Origin: Streptomyces sp. ATexAB-D23
GTDB lineage: Bacteria; Actinomycetota; Actinomycetes; Streptomycetales; Streptomycetaceae
DNA length: 64,000 nt
Direction: 5' to 3'
NCBI RefSeq assembly: GCF_000373645.1
Contig: NZ_KB892013.1
Coordinates: 1-64,000 of the forward strand
Below are positions 1 through 8,906 of the stretch, piece after piece. The position numbers were made by a program, and so were the translations under genes. The notes beneath the pieces are model-generated. The model was not told where the DNA came from, did no database searches, and saw nothing but the letters and a program-made list of their open reading frames with translations. The first letter of the stretch is position 1; each line of letters begins with the position of its first letter.

Positions 1-60
1 ACGCGGCGCGCGGGACCGGCACGCGGCGCGCGGGACCGGCACGCGGCGCGCGGGACCGGC
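1..60. repeat. Tandem repeat, three copies of a 20-bp unit
   Basis: Three perfect head-to-tail copies of ACGCGGCGCGCGGGACCGGC fill the first 60 bases, and a fourth copy begins (ACGC) and then diverges. The array may continue left of the window edge. It lies downstream of the ROK gene's stop. No coding function is evident, and the rest of the interval to base 197 shows no convincing gene. Confidence 0.9.
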
Positions 61-197
61 ACGCCGGGGCCAGGCCATGTGGGCCGCGCCTGGGACGGGA
101 GGGCGGGGCCGCCCGGAAGTCCTGGACCGGGTCCCGAGGCCCGGAGCCGCGCGTACCCGCGAGCACGCACCCCGCACGGCAAGGCGCACGGCTCCCC

Positions 198-1553
198 TCA
201 GCCCGCCTCCGACGTGGTCCGGGAGCGCTCCCTTCTCCGTACGGCGTCCGCCGGGGTGCGCGGCGCCGAGGCCGAGGCGTCGGCCCGGGGCGCGGGTGAC
301 GGGCGGCTGCCGCCGCGGGCCAGGAAGTCGGCCAGGGGAAGCGTCGCCGCGCCGACCGTGACCGCGTCGGGCCCGAGGCGGCCCATCTCGATGGTGGTGC
401 GGGCCGCCGCGTGCTTCAGCGCGTACTCCTGGGCGTACCTGCGGATGTCCGGCAGCAGATGGGGGCCGATCAGCAGCCCCGCCCAGCCGCCGAGCAGGAT
501 GCGCTCGGGCAGGAAGAGGTTGATCAGGTCGCCCAGCGCCGCGCCCAGGCACTCGGCCGTCTCGTCCAGCAGCGCGACCGCCACGGGGTCGGGTTCACCC
601 CCGACGTCCGGGTAGGCGGCGGCGAGCAGCGCGGCGAGCGCGGTCTCGTCGTCGGCGTCGGCGGGCAGCGGGCCGCCCGCCTCGTGCCAGCGCTCGCGCA
701 TCGCCTCGGCGCCCGCGTACGCCTCCAGGCAGCCGATCGATCCGCAGCGGCAGCGCCGGCCGCGCAGCTGCACCGTGCTGTGGCCCCACTCCAGGGCCTG
801 GCTGCTGCGGTCCTCGTCGAGGAGGTCGCCGTGGTTCACGCAGGCGCCGACGCCGGAGCCGATGAGCGCGATGGCCGAGGCGCCCGCGCCACGCCCGCCG
901 CCGAACCACATCTCGGCCTGCCCGAGCGTCTTGGCTCCGTTGTCGATGAAGAACGGGACCTCGGGCGGGACCCGCACGGCGCCCCGGAGCAGCTGCTCGA
1001 AGGGCACGGCGCTCCAGTCGATGGTCTGCCCGTGCACGACGGAGCCCACGTCGCCGATGACGCCGTCCGGCGCGTCGCGCTCGATGATGCCGGGGACGCC
1101 GATCCCGATGCCGAGCAGCCGGTGCGGGTCGGCGCCGGCGTCCCGCAGCACGTCGGCGACGCCGCTGCGGACATGGCCGACGATGCGGGCGACGTCGTAG
1201 CCGTGCTGGGCGAGCAGCCGCTCGGTACGGGCGAGTTCGGTCAGGGAGAGGTCGAAGAGCTCCACCCTGATCCGGGTCTCACCGATGTCGATGCCGATGA
1301 GGAGACCGCCGCCGGGGGCGACACGCAGCAAGGTGCGCGGGCGGCCGCCGTCGGAATCGACGACACCGGCCTCCTCCAGGAGGCTCTCGGCGGCGAGTTC
1401 CGCAACGACGTTGCTGATGGAACCCGAGCTCAGCCCGGTGGCGGGACCCAGCTCCTGGCGGCTCAGCGGGCCGTCGAAATACAACCGTTGCAATACCCTC
1501 GCCCGGTTGCCCCGTCGCAGGTCACGCACGGTCCGTCTGTTGCGCTCAGCCAT
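198..1553 (-). CDS. ROK-family transcriptional regulator of the sugar ABC/GH1 operon
   Basis: A 451-residue repressor-type ROK protein. The N-terminus (residues about 8-70) is a winged helix with the usual ROK repressor opening (RDLRRGNRARVLQRL). A sugar-kinase-like fold follows, with a phosphate loop GIDIGETRIRVELFD and the zinc signature CRCGSIGCLE. An ATG start at 1553 has GGAG four bases upstream. It is divergent from the sugar-importer operon and most likely represses it until a sugar ligand binds. The C-terminal tail after about residue 410 is low-complexity and rich in Ala, Arg and Pro. Ligand identity is unknown; a beta-glucoside is inferred from the GH1 neighbour. Confidence 0.9.
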   Translation of the reverse strand: MAERNRRTVRDLRRGNRARVLQRLYFDGPLSRQELGPATGLSSGSISNVVAELAAESLLEEAGVVDSDGGRPRTLLRVAPGGGLLIGIDIGETRIRVELFDLSLTELARTERLLAQHGYDVARIVGHVRSGVADVLRDAGADPHRLLGIGIGVPGIIERDAPDGVIGDVGSVVHGQTIDWSAVPFEQLLRGAVRVPPEVPFFIDNGAKTLGQAEMWFGGGRGAGASAIALIGSGVGACVNHGDLLDEDRSSQALEWGHSTVQLRGRRCRCGSIGCLEAYAGAEAMRERWHEAGGPLPADADDETALAALLAAAYPDVGGEPDPVAVALLDETAECLGAALGDLINLFLPERILLGGWAGLLIGPHLLPDIRRYAQEYALKHAAARTTIEMGRLGPDAVTVGAATLPLADFLARGGSRPSPAPRADASASAPRTPADAVRRRERSRTTSEAG

Positions 1554-1616
1554 GTGGCTCCTTCCCTGCCCGCAACATACCGCGACCCCGGGACTTGACG
1601 CGACCTTCTCTCACCT

Positions 1617-1639
1617 CTTAAATCACGTCATAAATTAAG
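1617..1639. promoter_or_regulatory. Candidate ROK operator in the divergent promoter
   Basis: An AT-rich imperfect inverted repeat begins CTTAAAT and ends AATTAAG within otherwise very GC-rich DNA. The outer CTTAA/TTAAG arms pair perfectly. It sits 64 bp upstream of the ROK start and 58 bp upstream of the binding-protein start, where a repressor shared by both promoters would act. The assignment to the ROK protein is inference from position. Confidence 0.45.
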
Positions 1640-1697
1640 CCCTGAAGGTCGCCCGGCTCCCGGACCGGCCTTCTCCCCCGGAAAGGGGCCACCCAGC

Positions 1698-3008
1698 ATG
1701 CGCAACATCAGAGCCGCGGCAGCCGTCACCCTCGCGATCTCCATAGCCGCCGGAGTCACCGGCTGCGGAGGGGGTTCCACGAGCGGCGGCAGCAACGATT
1801 CGCCGAAGACCCTCACGTACTGGGCCTCCAACCAGGGCCCCAGCATCGAGGCCGACAAGAAGATCCTGGCGCCCGAGCTGAAGAAGTTCGAGGAGCAGAC
1901 GGGTATCAAGGTCAAGCTGGAGGTCGTGCCGTGGGCCGACCTGCTCAACCGGATCCTCGCCGCCACCACGTCCGGTCAGGGCCCGGACGTGCTGAACATC
2001 GGCAACACCTGGTCGGCCTCGCTCCAGGCGACGGGCGCGCTGCTCCCCTGGAGCAAGGAGAACTTCGACGCGATCGGCGGCCGTGACCGCTTCGTCGACT
2101 CGGCGGTGGCCTCGGCCGGCGCGGAGGGCCAGGACCCCGCCGCGGTGCCGCTGTACTCGCTCGCGTACGCCCTCTACTACAACAAGAAGAGCTTCGCCGA
2201 GGCCGGCATCGAAAAGCCCCCGGCCACCTGGGACGAGCTGGTCGCGGACGGCAAGAAGCTGTCCAAGGACGGCAAGTGGGGGCTCGGTGCCGAGGGCGCC
2301 AACCTCTCCAACAACATCCACCAGACCTTCGTCCTGGGCCAGCAGCACGGCGCGGACTTCTTCGACGGCGACGGCAAGCCGACCTTCACATCGGACGGCG
2401 CGGTCGCGGCCGTGAAGCAGTACATCGACTTCATGGCCAAGGACAAGATCATCGCTCCGGGCAACGCGGAGTACGCCCAGAACCAGTCCCTCACGGACTT
2501 CGCCAAGGGCAAGACCGCGATGGTGCTGTGGCAGGCCGCCGCCTCCACCTTCGCCTCCCAGGGCATGAAGCCCGAGGACTGGGGAGCGGCCCCCGTCCCC
2601 GTCGCCTCCGGCACGCCCGGCGAGGGCAAGAACGTCAACTCCATGGTCGCCGGCATCAACATGGCGGTGTTCAAGAACACCAAGAACATCGACGGCGCCA
2701 AGAAGTTCGTGAAGTTCATGACGAGCGACGCCGAGCAGAAGCTGCTCAACAAGACCTACGGGTCGATCCCGCCGGTCAAGACCGCCCAGGCGGACGAGGC
2801 GTTCTCGGCGCCCGACCTCGCGGTCCTGCGCGACACGCTGGCCAAGAGCGCGGCCCCGCTGCCGCAGGTGCCGAACGAGTCGCAGTTCGAGACGGCCGTC
2901 GGTACGGCGGTCAAGGAGCTGTGGGCCGACGCCGCGGCAGGACGCCCCGTGACCACCGAATCCGTCAAGGCGCGCCTGGAAAAGGCCCAGCAGACGATGC
3001 AGCAGTAA
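1698..3008 (+). CDS. Sugar ABC transporter substrate-binding lipoprotein
   Basis: A 436-residue extracellular solute-binding protein of the family 1 (maltose/cellobiose-type) fold. The signal sequence ends in a lipobox with the lipidated Cys at residue 23 (GVTGCGGG), so it is anchored outside the membrane. The body shows typical motifs such as LTYWASN near the mature N-terminus, GQGPDVLNIGNTW around residue 95 and FAKGKTAMVLWQA around 275. It is the first gene of the operon, followed 10 bp later by the permeases. The substrate is probably an oligosaccharide or beta-glucoside because a GH1 enzyme ends the operon. Confidence 0.93.
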   Translation: MRNIRAAAAVTLAISIAAGVTGCGGGSTSGGSNDSPKTLTYWASNQGPSIEADKKILAPELKKFEEQTGIKVKLEVVPWADLLNRILAATTSGQGPDVLNIGNTWSASLQATGALLPWSKENFDAIGGRDRFVDSAVASAGAEGQDPAAVPLYSLAYALYYNKKSFAEAGIEKPPATWDELVADGKKLSKDGKWGLGAEGANLSNNIHQTFVLGQQHGADFFDGDGKPTFTSDGAVAAVKQYIDFMAKDKIIAPGNAEYAQNQSLTDFAKGKTAMVLWQAAASTFASQGMKPEDWGAAPVPVASGTPGEGKNVNSMVAGINMAVFKNTKNIDGAKKFVKFMTSDAEQKLLNKTYGSIPPVKTAQADEAFSAPDLAVLRDTLAKSAAPLPQVPNESQFETAVGTAVKELWADAAAGRPVTTESVKARLEKAQQTMQQ

Positions 3009-3018
3009 GGCACCCTTC

Positions 3019-4029
3019 ATGACCGCCACCGTGACCACCGACAGCCTGACGGAAAAGTCGGACAGGGTGACGAGCCGGGGCAGCGGGGGTGCGCGCAGGA
3101 GACTGCCGCGCATCCCCGACCGGATCCGCCAGGGCGGACTGCCCTATCTCCTGCTCCTGCCGGCCGTCCTGCTCGAACTCCTCGTCCACGTGATTCCGAT
3201 GATCATCGGAATCGTGATGAGCTTCCGCCAGTTCACGCAGTTCTACATCAACAACTGGGGCGGGGCGCCCTGGAGCGGCTTCGACAACTACAAGATCGCC
3301 GTCGACTTCAACGCCCCGATCGGCGAGGCACTGCTCCACTCGTTCCTCGTCACTTGCGTCTTCACGTTCTTCGCCGTCGGCCTGGCGTGGCTGTTCGGGG
3401 TCGCGGCGGCGATCATGCTCCAGGAGAACTTCCGCGGCAGGGGCTTCCTGCGGGCGATCTTCCTCGTCCCGTACGCCCTGCCGGTCTACGCGGCCGTCAT
3501 CACCTGGGCCTTCATGTTCCAGCGGGACAACGGCCTGATCAACCACGTGCTGCACGACCAGCTCGGCATCACCGACCAGCCGTCGTTCTGGCTGATCGGC
3601 GACAACAGCATCTACGCGCTGATCATCGTCTCGGTCTGGAAGGGCTGGCCCTTCGCCTTCCTGATCGTGATGGCGGGGCTCCAGAACATCCCGCGCGAGC
3701 TGTACGAGGCCGCCTCGATCGACGGCGCCGGCATCTGGCAGCAGATCCGCAAGATCACGCTGCCTTCGCTGCGCCCGGTCAACCAGGTGCTGGTGCTGGT
3801 GCTGTTCCTCTGGACGTTCAACGACTTCAACACGCCGTACGTGCTGTTCGGGAAGGCCGCCCCGGAGAACGCGGACCTCATCTCGATCCACATCTACCAG
3901 TCCTCGTTCGTCACCTGGAACTTCGGCACCGGCTCCGCGATGTCCGTGCTCCTGCTGCTGTTCCTGCTCGTCGTGACGGCCGTCTACCTGCTCATCACCT
4001 CACGCGGAAGGAAGGGTGCCGATGCCTAG
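3019..4029 (+). CDS. Sugar ABC transporter permease (MalF type)
   Basis: A 336-residue inner-membrane permease. About six transmembrane segments are visible, beginning with PYLLLLPAVLLELLVHVIPM around residue 40 after a basic cytoplasmic N-terminus. The EAA loop that contacts the ATPase is YEAASIDGAGIWQQIRKITL, near residue 232. The gene starts 10 bp after the binding-protein stop, and its end overlaps the next permease gene by 8 bp, a translationally coupled arrangement. It forms a heterodimeric channel with the next gene product. Confidence 0.93.
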   Translation: MTATVTTDSLTEKSDRVTSRGSGGARRRLPRIPDRIRQGGLPYLLLLPAVLLELLVHVIPMIIGIVMSFRQFTQFYINNWGGAPWSGFDNYKIAVDFNAPIGEALLHSFLVTCVFTFFAVGLAWLFGVAAAIMLQENFRGRGFLRAIFLVPYALPVYAAVITWAFMFQRDNGLINHVLHDQLGITDQPSFWLIGDNSIYALIIVSVWKGWPFAFLIVMAGLQNIPRELYEAASIDGAGIWQQIRKITLPSLRPVNQVLVLVLFLWTFNDFNTPYVLFGKAAPENADLISIHIYQSSFVTWNFGTGSAMSVLLLLFLLVVTAVYLLITSRGRKGADA

Positions 4030-4930
4030 CCATGCCCAGCCGTCCGCGCTGCCGGCGAAGACGGGAGGGCGTTCGCGCCCCCGTTCCCCGATGGCCGCGC
4101 CGCAGTCCTTCCTCTGGACCCGCCGCGTCATCCTGACGTTCCTGGCCGTGTTCGCCCTGCTGCCCGTCTATGTGATGGTCAGCAGCTCGCTCAAGCCGCT
4201 CCAGGACGTCTCTGGGAAGTTCCACTGGATACCCTCAGGGCTGACCATCAAGCCCTACTTCGACATCTGGGACACCGTCCCGCTCGCCCGGTACTTCGTG
4301 AACTCGCTGATCGTGGCGGGTACGGCGACGGTCCTCTCGGTGATCATCGCGGTGTTCTCGGCCTACGCGGTCAGCCGCTACAAGTTCCGCGGCAAGCGGG
4401 TCTTCACCGTCACGGTGCTCTCCACGCAGATGTTCCCGGGCATCCTCTTCCTGCTCCCGCTGTTCCTCATCTTCGTCAACATCGGCAACAGCACGGGCAT
4501 CGCCCTGTACGGCTCGCGCGGCGGGCTGATCCTCACCTATCTGACGTTCTCGCTGCCGTTCTCCATCTGGATGCTGATCGGCTACTTCGACTCGATCCCC
4601 CGGGACCTGGACGAGGCAGCCCTCGTCGACGGCTGCGGGCCGATCGGCGCCCTGTTCCGGGTCGTCGTGCCGGCCGCGGTGCCCGGCATCGTCGCCGTCG
4701 CGGTGTACGCGTTCATGACGGCCTGGGGCGAAGTGCTCTTCGCCTCCGTCATGACCAACGACACCACCCGCACGCTGGCCGTCGGCCTCCAGGGCTACGC
4801 CACACAGAACGACGTCTACTGGAACCAGGTCATGGCCGCCTCCCTCGTCGTCAGCGTCCCGATCGTCGCCGGCTTCCTGCTCCTGCAGCGCTATCTGGTC
4901 GCCGGCCTCACCGCGGGAGCCGTCAAGTGA
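4022..4930 (+). CDS. Sugar ABC transporter permease (MalG type)
   Basis: A 302-residue second permease with six predicted membrane spans and a typical MalG-type EAA loop, [20 protein letters not shown], near residue 200. I chose the ATG at 4022 because AAGGAAGG lies six bases upstream; the in-frame GTG at 4016 is too close to that site. It overlaps the preceding permease gene and its stop overlaps the GH1 start as GTGA. No ATPase gene is present in the operon. Streptomyces sugar importers of this class commonly borrow the shared ATPase MsiK, encoded elsewhere. Confidence 0.92.
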   Translation: MPSHAQPSALPAKTGGRSRPRSPMAAPQSFLWTRRVILTFLAVFALLPVYVMVSSSLKPLQDVSGKFHWIPSGLTIKPYFDIWDTVPLARYFVNSLIVAGTATVLSVIIAVFSAYAVSRYKFRGKRVFTVTVLSTQMFPGILFLLPLFLIFVNIGNSTGIALYGSRGGLILTYLTFSLPFSIWMLIGYFDSIPRDLDEAALVDGCGPIGALFRVVVPAAVPGIVAVAVYAFMTAWGEVLFASVMTNDTTRTLAVGLQGYATQNDVYWNQVMAASLVVSVPIVAGFLLLQRYLVAGLTAGAVK

Positions 4931-6309
4931 CCGCCAAGGAAAGGAAGTCCGTGAACGACCTCAGCGCCCTCCCGGCCGACTTCACCTGGGGCGTCGCCAC
5001 AGCCGCGTACCAGATCGAGGGAGCCGTGGCCGAGGACGGCCGCGCCCCCTCCATCTGGGACACGTTCTCCCACACTCCGGGCAAGGTGGCCGGCGGCGAC
5101 ACCGGTGACGTGGCCTGCGACCACTACCACCGGGTGCCGGAGGACATCGGCCTGATCAAGGAGGTCGGCGCGAACGCGTACCGCTTCTCGCTCGCCTGGC
5201 CGCGGATCGTGCCCGGCGGCGACGGGCCGGTCAACGCGGCCGGCCTCGACTTCTACGACCGGCTGGTCGACGGCCTCCTGGACGCCGGGATCACCCCGTT
5301 CGCCACGCTCTACCACTGGGACCTCCCGCAGGCCCTCCAGGACCGGGGCGGCTGGACCGTACGGGAGACCGCGGAGCACTTCGCCGCGTACACCTCGGTG
5401 GTCGTGGAACGGCTCGGCGACCGGGTCAAGGACTGGGCGACCCTGAACGAGCCCCTCTGCTCGGCCTGGATCGGCCATCTGGAGGGCACGATGGCGCCGG
5501 GTCTCACCGACCTGACCGCCGCCGTGCGGGCCTCCTACCACCTGCACCTCGGGCACGGCCTCGCCGTCCGGGCGATCCGGAGCCTGACCCCCGACGCCCG
5601 CGTCGGCATCGTCAACAACCTGAGCCCGGTGGAGGCGGCCACCGACCGCGAGGCCGACCGGGCGGCCGCGGTGCGCGGCGACGGACACATCAACCGCTGG
5701 TGGCTCGACCCGATCCTGGGACGCGGCTACCCGCAGGACATGGTCGACCTGTACGGGGTCGAACTCCCCGTGCGGGACGGCGACATGGAGCTGATCTCGG
5801 CGCCGCTGGACTGGCTGGGCGTGAACTACTACTTCCGCCAGGTCGTCACCGCCGACCCGGCCGGTCCCGTCCCGCACGCCAAGCAGGTCTACCTGCCCGG
5901 CTCCCGCCACACCCACATGGACTGGGAGGTGCACGCCCAGGGCCTGGAGCAGCTGCTCCTGCGCCTGACCGAGGAGTACGGCGTCGAGCGCGTGTACGTC
6001 ACCGAGAACGGCTCGGCCTACCAGGACGTCGTACTCGCCGACGGCTCGGTGCACGACCCCGAGCGGACCCAGTACCTGGAGGAACACCTCGCGGCCTGCG
6101 CCCGCGCCGTCCGCAAGGGCGCCCCGCTGGCCGGTTACTTCGCCTGGTCCCTCCTGGACAACTTCGAGTGGGCGTACGGCTACGACAAGCGGTTCGGCCT
6201 GGTCCACGTCGACTACGCGACCCAGCGCCGCACGGTCAAGAGCAGCGGCCGGCGCTACGCCGAACTGATCCGCGAAGCGGCGGCCGACCGCGACGGCAAG
6301 GCCGCCTGA
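4927..6309 (+). CDS. GH1 beta-glucosidase (cytoplasmic)
   Basis: A 460-residue glycoside hydrolase family 1 enzyme, the usual length for bacterial beta-glucosidases. The acid/base Glu is in TLNEPL (about residue 175) and the nucleophile in YVTENGSAY (about 360). The N-terminal signature [15 protein letters not shown] is intact. There is no signal peptide, so it hydrolyses imported beta-glucosides inside the cell. The start is ambiguous: GTG at 4927 overlaps the permease stop, while GTG at 4951 has AAGGAAAGG just upstream. It completes the ABC importer operon. Confidence 0.93.
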   Translation: MTAKERKSVNDLSALPADFTWGVATAAYQIEGAVAEDGRAPSIWDTFSHTPGKVAGGDTGDVACDHYHRVPEDIGLIKEVGANAYRFSLAWPRIVPGGDGPVNAAGLDFYDRLVDGLLDAGITPFATLYHWDLPQALQDRGGWTVRETAEHFAAYTSVVVERLGDRVKDWATLNEPLCSAWIGHLEGTMAPGLTDLTAAVRASYHLHLGHGLAVRAIRSLTPDARVGIVNNLSPVEAATDREADRAAAVRGDGHINRWWLDPILGRGYPQDMVDLYGVELPVRDGDMELISAPLDWLGVNYYFRQVVTADPAGPVPHAKQVYLPGSRHTHMDWEVHAQGLEQLLLRLTEEYGVERVYVTENGSAYQDVVLADGSVHDPERTQYLEEHLAACARAVRKGAPLAGYFAWSLLDNFEWAYGYDKRFGLVHVDYATQRRTVKSSGRRYAELIREAAADRDGKAA

Positions 6310-6331
6310 CCCGGCGCCCTGCCCCCAGCAG

Positions 6332-6370
6332 CCTCCGGCCGCGGCGGACTACCGTCGCCGCCGGAGGTTT
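6332..6370. terminator. Hairpin terminator after the GH1 operon
   Basis: CCTCCGGC (6332-6339) pairs with GCCGGAGG (6360-6367) and is followed by TTT. It lies between the GH1 stop and the stop of the convergent TetR gene, so it may serve both. Confidence 0.55.
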
Positions 6371-6382
6371 CGCGCCGTGTAC

Positions 6383-6964
6383 TCACTGTCCGCCGGTCGC
6401 CGACGCCCAGTTCGTCAGAAGGAAGTGCAGCCCCTCCACCGCATGCTCCCAGGAGGTCTGCACGGGCCGCGGCGCCTCGAAGCCGCCGTCGGCCTCCAGG
6501 GCGGTGAACCCGTGGAAGGTGCTGCGCAGCAGCCGTACCGCGTCGGTGAGGGCGGGTTCGGTCAGACCGTACGCGCGCAGCATCGCCGACGTGGTGCGCA
6601 GGGTGCGGTGGTACGCGGGTGCCTCGGCGACGATCGCCGGGTCGACCCGCATCTGCGTGGCCTCGTACCGGCCGGGGCACTCCAGCGCGAAGGTGCGGTA
6701 GGCGTCGGCGAACGCGATCAGCGCGTCCTTTCCGGCCCGGCCGGCCACCGCCGCCTCGATCCGGTCGATGAACTCCTCGGCGGCCAGCAGCGCGACCCGG
6801 GTCCGCAGGTCGTTCAGGTTCTTGACGTGGGAGTAGAGGCTGGCGTCCTTGACGCCGAAGCCGCGGGCCAGCGCCGAGATGGTGACCTTGTCGAAGCCGG
6901 CCGAGTCGGCCAGGTCGGCCGCAGCCGCCACGACCCGCTCGGTGGTGAGCCCCGCGCGAACCAT
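6383..6964 (-). CDS. TetR-family transcriptional regulator
   Basis: A 193-residue TetR repressor. The N-terminal helix-turn-helix reads VTISALARGFGVKDASLYSHV (residues about 25-45 in pieces). The C-terminal region with FADAYRTFALECPGRYEATQ resembles the WHG-type TetR ligand domain. I place the start at the ATG at 6964; the open frame extends to 7036 but that extension runs into a hairpin and lacks TetR character. Its target is not obvious. It is convergent with GH1 and divergent from gnd, and an 18-bp perfect inverted repeat sits about 57 bp upstream of its start. Confidence 0.88.
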   Translation of the reverse strand: MVRAGLTTERVVAAAADLADSAGFDKVTISALARGFGVKDASLYSHVKNLNDLRTRVALLAAEEFIDRIEAAVAGRAGKDALIAFADAYRTFALECPGRYEATQMRVDPAIVAEAPAYHRTLRTTSAMLRAYGLTEPALTDAVRLLRSTFHGFTALEADGGFEAPRPVQTSWEHAVEGLHFLLTNWASATGGQ

Positions 6965-7020
6965 CCCCACCCCCGCCGTCGCATTTCCTAGGACCCTTAG
7001 CTTTCCCGAATATACACAGG

Positions 7021-7060
7021 AGCCCGCAGTGGTCACGGATCACCGTGACCACTGCGGGCT
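7021..7060. promoter_or_regulatory. 18-bp perfect inverted repeat upstream of the TetR gene
   Basis: The arm AGCCCGCAGTGGTCACGG (7021-7038) is followed by the loop ATCA and its exact reverse complement (7043-7060). No gene ends into it from either side within 300 bp, so a plain terminator role is unlikely. It may be an operator for the adjacent TetR protein or a transcript hairpin in a long leader. Confidence 0.5.
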
Positions 7061-7113
7061 TCCGTACCGTGCCGACAGCGGGGAGTGGGCCGGCACGGTG
7101 GTCCGGAGCAGCC

Positions 7114-7129
7114 GGGAGAGCGCTCTCCC
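7114..7129. promoter_or_regulatory. 16-bp perfect palindrome GGGAGAGCGCTCTCCC
   Basis: A perfect palindrome centred on CG in the 468-bp gap between the TetR gene and gnd. It has the centre and symmetry of LacI/GntR-type operators (the CebR box of Streptomyces is TGGGAGCGCTCCCA). It lies about 300 bp upstream of gnd. The remaining gap (7130-7432) shows no gene I can support. Confidence 0.45.
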
Positions 7130-7432
7130 ATGTGCGTTGTCAGTGTTGCGCCGCTGTCGACGGAGTGTCAAGAGTTGGCGTGGAACGGCCTTGCTCAGAC
7201 GTGCACCGGGAAGGACGCCTGGTGGGCCAGCCGCGGTTCGGCACCGTCACCGGTCCCGCCGAGCGACAGGCTAGGGCCGCGGGCGCCCGGCCCCGCCGGT
7301 CCAGCCCGGTTCCAGGGGGGCCGCTACCGTCCGCCCGTTGAACAGGCCGTCCCCCGCCCCCGTATCCATACTGGACAACGCCGGCTGCCGCAGCCCCGGC
7401 TCCCGGCTTCCCCCTACCGCAGGAGCAGACAG

Positions 7433-8875
7433 ATGAGCGCAACGGCGCAGATCGGCGTCACCGGGCTCGCGGTGATGGGCCGCAACCTGGCTCGCAACTT
7501 CGCCCGCAACGGCTTCACGGTCGCCGTGCACAACCGCACGGAGAGCAGGACCGACGCCCTGGTCGAGGAATTCGGCGGCGAGGGTTCCTTCGTCGCCGCG
7601 CACAGTCCCGAGGAGTTCGTCCGGTCCCTGGAGCGGCCACGCCGCCTGGTCGTCATGGTGAAGGCGGGCGAGCCGACGGACGCGGTCATCCAGGAGTTCG
7701 CCGCGCTGCTCGACGAGGGCGACGTCATCATCGACGGCGGCAACGCCCACTTCGAGGACACCCGGCGCCGGGAGAAGGAGCTGCGCGAGCGCGGCATCCA
7801 CTTCGTGGGCGCGGGCATCTCCGGCGGTGAGGAGGGCGCGCTGAACGGCCCGAGCATCATGCCGGGCGGCTCCTCCGAGTCGTACGAGTCGCTGGGCCCG
7901 ATGCTGGAGAGGATCGCGGCGAAGGCCGAGGACGGCACGCCCTGCACGGCGCACATCGGACCGGACGGCGCCGGCCACTTCGTCAAGATGGTGCACAACG
8001 GCATCGAGTACGCCGACATGCAGCTGATCGCCGAGGCGTACGACCTGCTGCGCACGGTGGCCGGCTACTCCCCGGCGAGGATCGCCGAGACGTTCCGCGG
8101 CTGGAACACCGGCCGCCTCGACTCGTATCTGATCGAGATCACGGCCGAGGTGCTGGCCCACACCGACGCGGCCACCGGCAGGCCGTTCGTGGACATCGTG
8201 CAGGACCGGGCGGAGCAGAAGGGCACCGGACGCTGGACGGTGCAGATCGCCCTCGATCTGGGTGTGCCCGTCTCCGGCATCGCGGAGGCGGTCTTCGCCC
8301 GTTCGCTGTCCGGGCACAGCGATCTGCGCGAGGCGGCACGGGGTCTCGCGGGTCCCACGGCCACCCCGCTCGGCGAGCGTGAGGCCGCTGCCTTCGCCGA
8401 CCGGGTCGAGCAGGCGCTGTACGCGTCCAAGATCGTCTCGTACACGCAGGGGTTCCACCAGATCCGGGCGGGCAGCGAGGCGTACGGCTGGAACATCGAT
8501 CTGGGCTCGGTGGCCTCGATCTGGCGGGCCGGCTGCATCATCCGGGCGGCGTTCCTCGACCGCATCCGCGCGGCCTACGACGCACAGCCGGGGCTGCTGA
8601 GCCTGCTGTCCGACGAGCAGTTCGCCGAGGAGATCGGCGCGGCGCAGGACGACTGGCGCTCGGTGGTGGCCGAGGCGGTGCGGCAGGGGGTGCCGACCCC
8701 CGGGTTCGCCGCGGCGCTCTCGTACTACGACGGTCTGCGCGCCGACCGGCTGCCGGCGGCGCTCACCCAGGGGCAGCGGGACTTCTTCGGCGCGCACACC
8801 TACCGGCGGACCGACCGCGAGGGCTCCTTCCACACCCTCTGGGGCGGGGACAGGACTGAGGTCGAGGCCGGCTGA
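7433..8875 (+). CDS. gnd: 6-phosphogluconate dehydrogenase, decarboxylating, NADP-dependent
   Basis: A 480-residue enzyme of the oxidative pentose phosphate pathway that converts 6-phosphogluconate to ribulose-5-phosphate, CO2 and NADPH. The N-terminal Rossmann motif is GLAVMGRNLARNFARNGF, the substrate-binding signature is IDGGNAHFEDTRRR followed by GISGGEEGA, and the catalytic stretch HFVKMVHNGIEYADMQLIAE contains the Lys, His and Asn expected. The C-terminus FGAHTYRRTDREGSFHTLWG is complete, matching the long decarboxylating class. The ATG at 7433 has AGGAG ten bases upstream; an open frame extends further 5' but is non-coding in character. Confidence 0.96.
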   Translation: MSATAQIGVTGLAVMGRNLARNFARNGFTVAVHNRTESRTDALVEEFGGEGSFVAAHSPEEFVRSLERPRRLVVMVKAGEPTDAVIQEFAALLDEGDVIIDGGNAHFEDTRRREKELRERGIHFVGAGISGGEEGALNGPSIMPGGSSESYESLGPMLERIAAKAEDGTPCTAHIGPDGAGHFVKMVHNGIEYADMQLIAEAYDLLRTVAGYSPARIAETFRGWNTGRLDSYLIEITAEVLAHTDAATGRPFVDIVQDRAEQKGTGRWTVQIALDLGVPVSGIAEAVFARSLSGHSDLREAARGLAGPTATPLGEREAAAFADRVEQALYASKIVSYTQGFHQIRAGSEAYGWNIDLGSVASIWRAGCIIRAAFLDRIRAAYDAQPGLLSLLSDEQFAEEIGAAQDDWRSVVAEAVRQGVPTPGFAAALSYYDGLRADRLPAALTQGQRDFFGAHTYRRTDREGSFHTLWGGDRTEVEAG

Positions 8876-8906
8876 GCGGGGGCGCCCGGGGCTCTGCGGC
8901 GGTCCC

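Noticed and set aside
221..232. GGGAGCGCTCCC, a core match to the CebR box, near the sugar operon
   Set aside because: It lies inside the last codons of the ROK gene, not in the importer promoter, and a 12-bp palindrome of this composition can arise by chance in very GC-rich coding DNA.
595..1598. Long open frames on both strands inside the ROK gene
   Set aside because: They are Arg/Pro/Ala-rich out-of-frame translations of the real gene with no domain or ribosome site, a usual effect of high GC content.
7085..7432. Possible N-terminal extension of 6-phosphogluconate dehydrogenase
   Set aside because: The extension has no family resemblance, while the ATG at 7433 has a ribosome site and begins exactly at the Rossmann fold.
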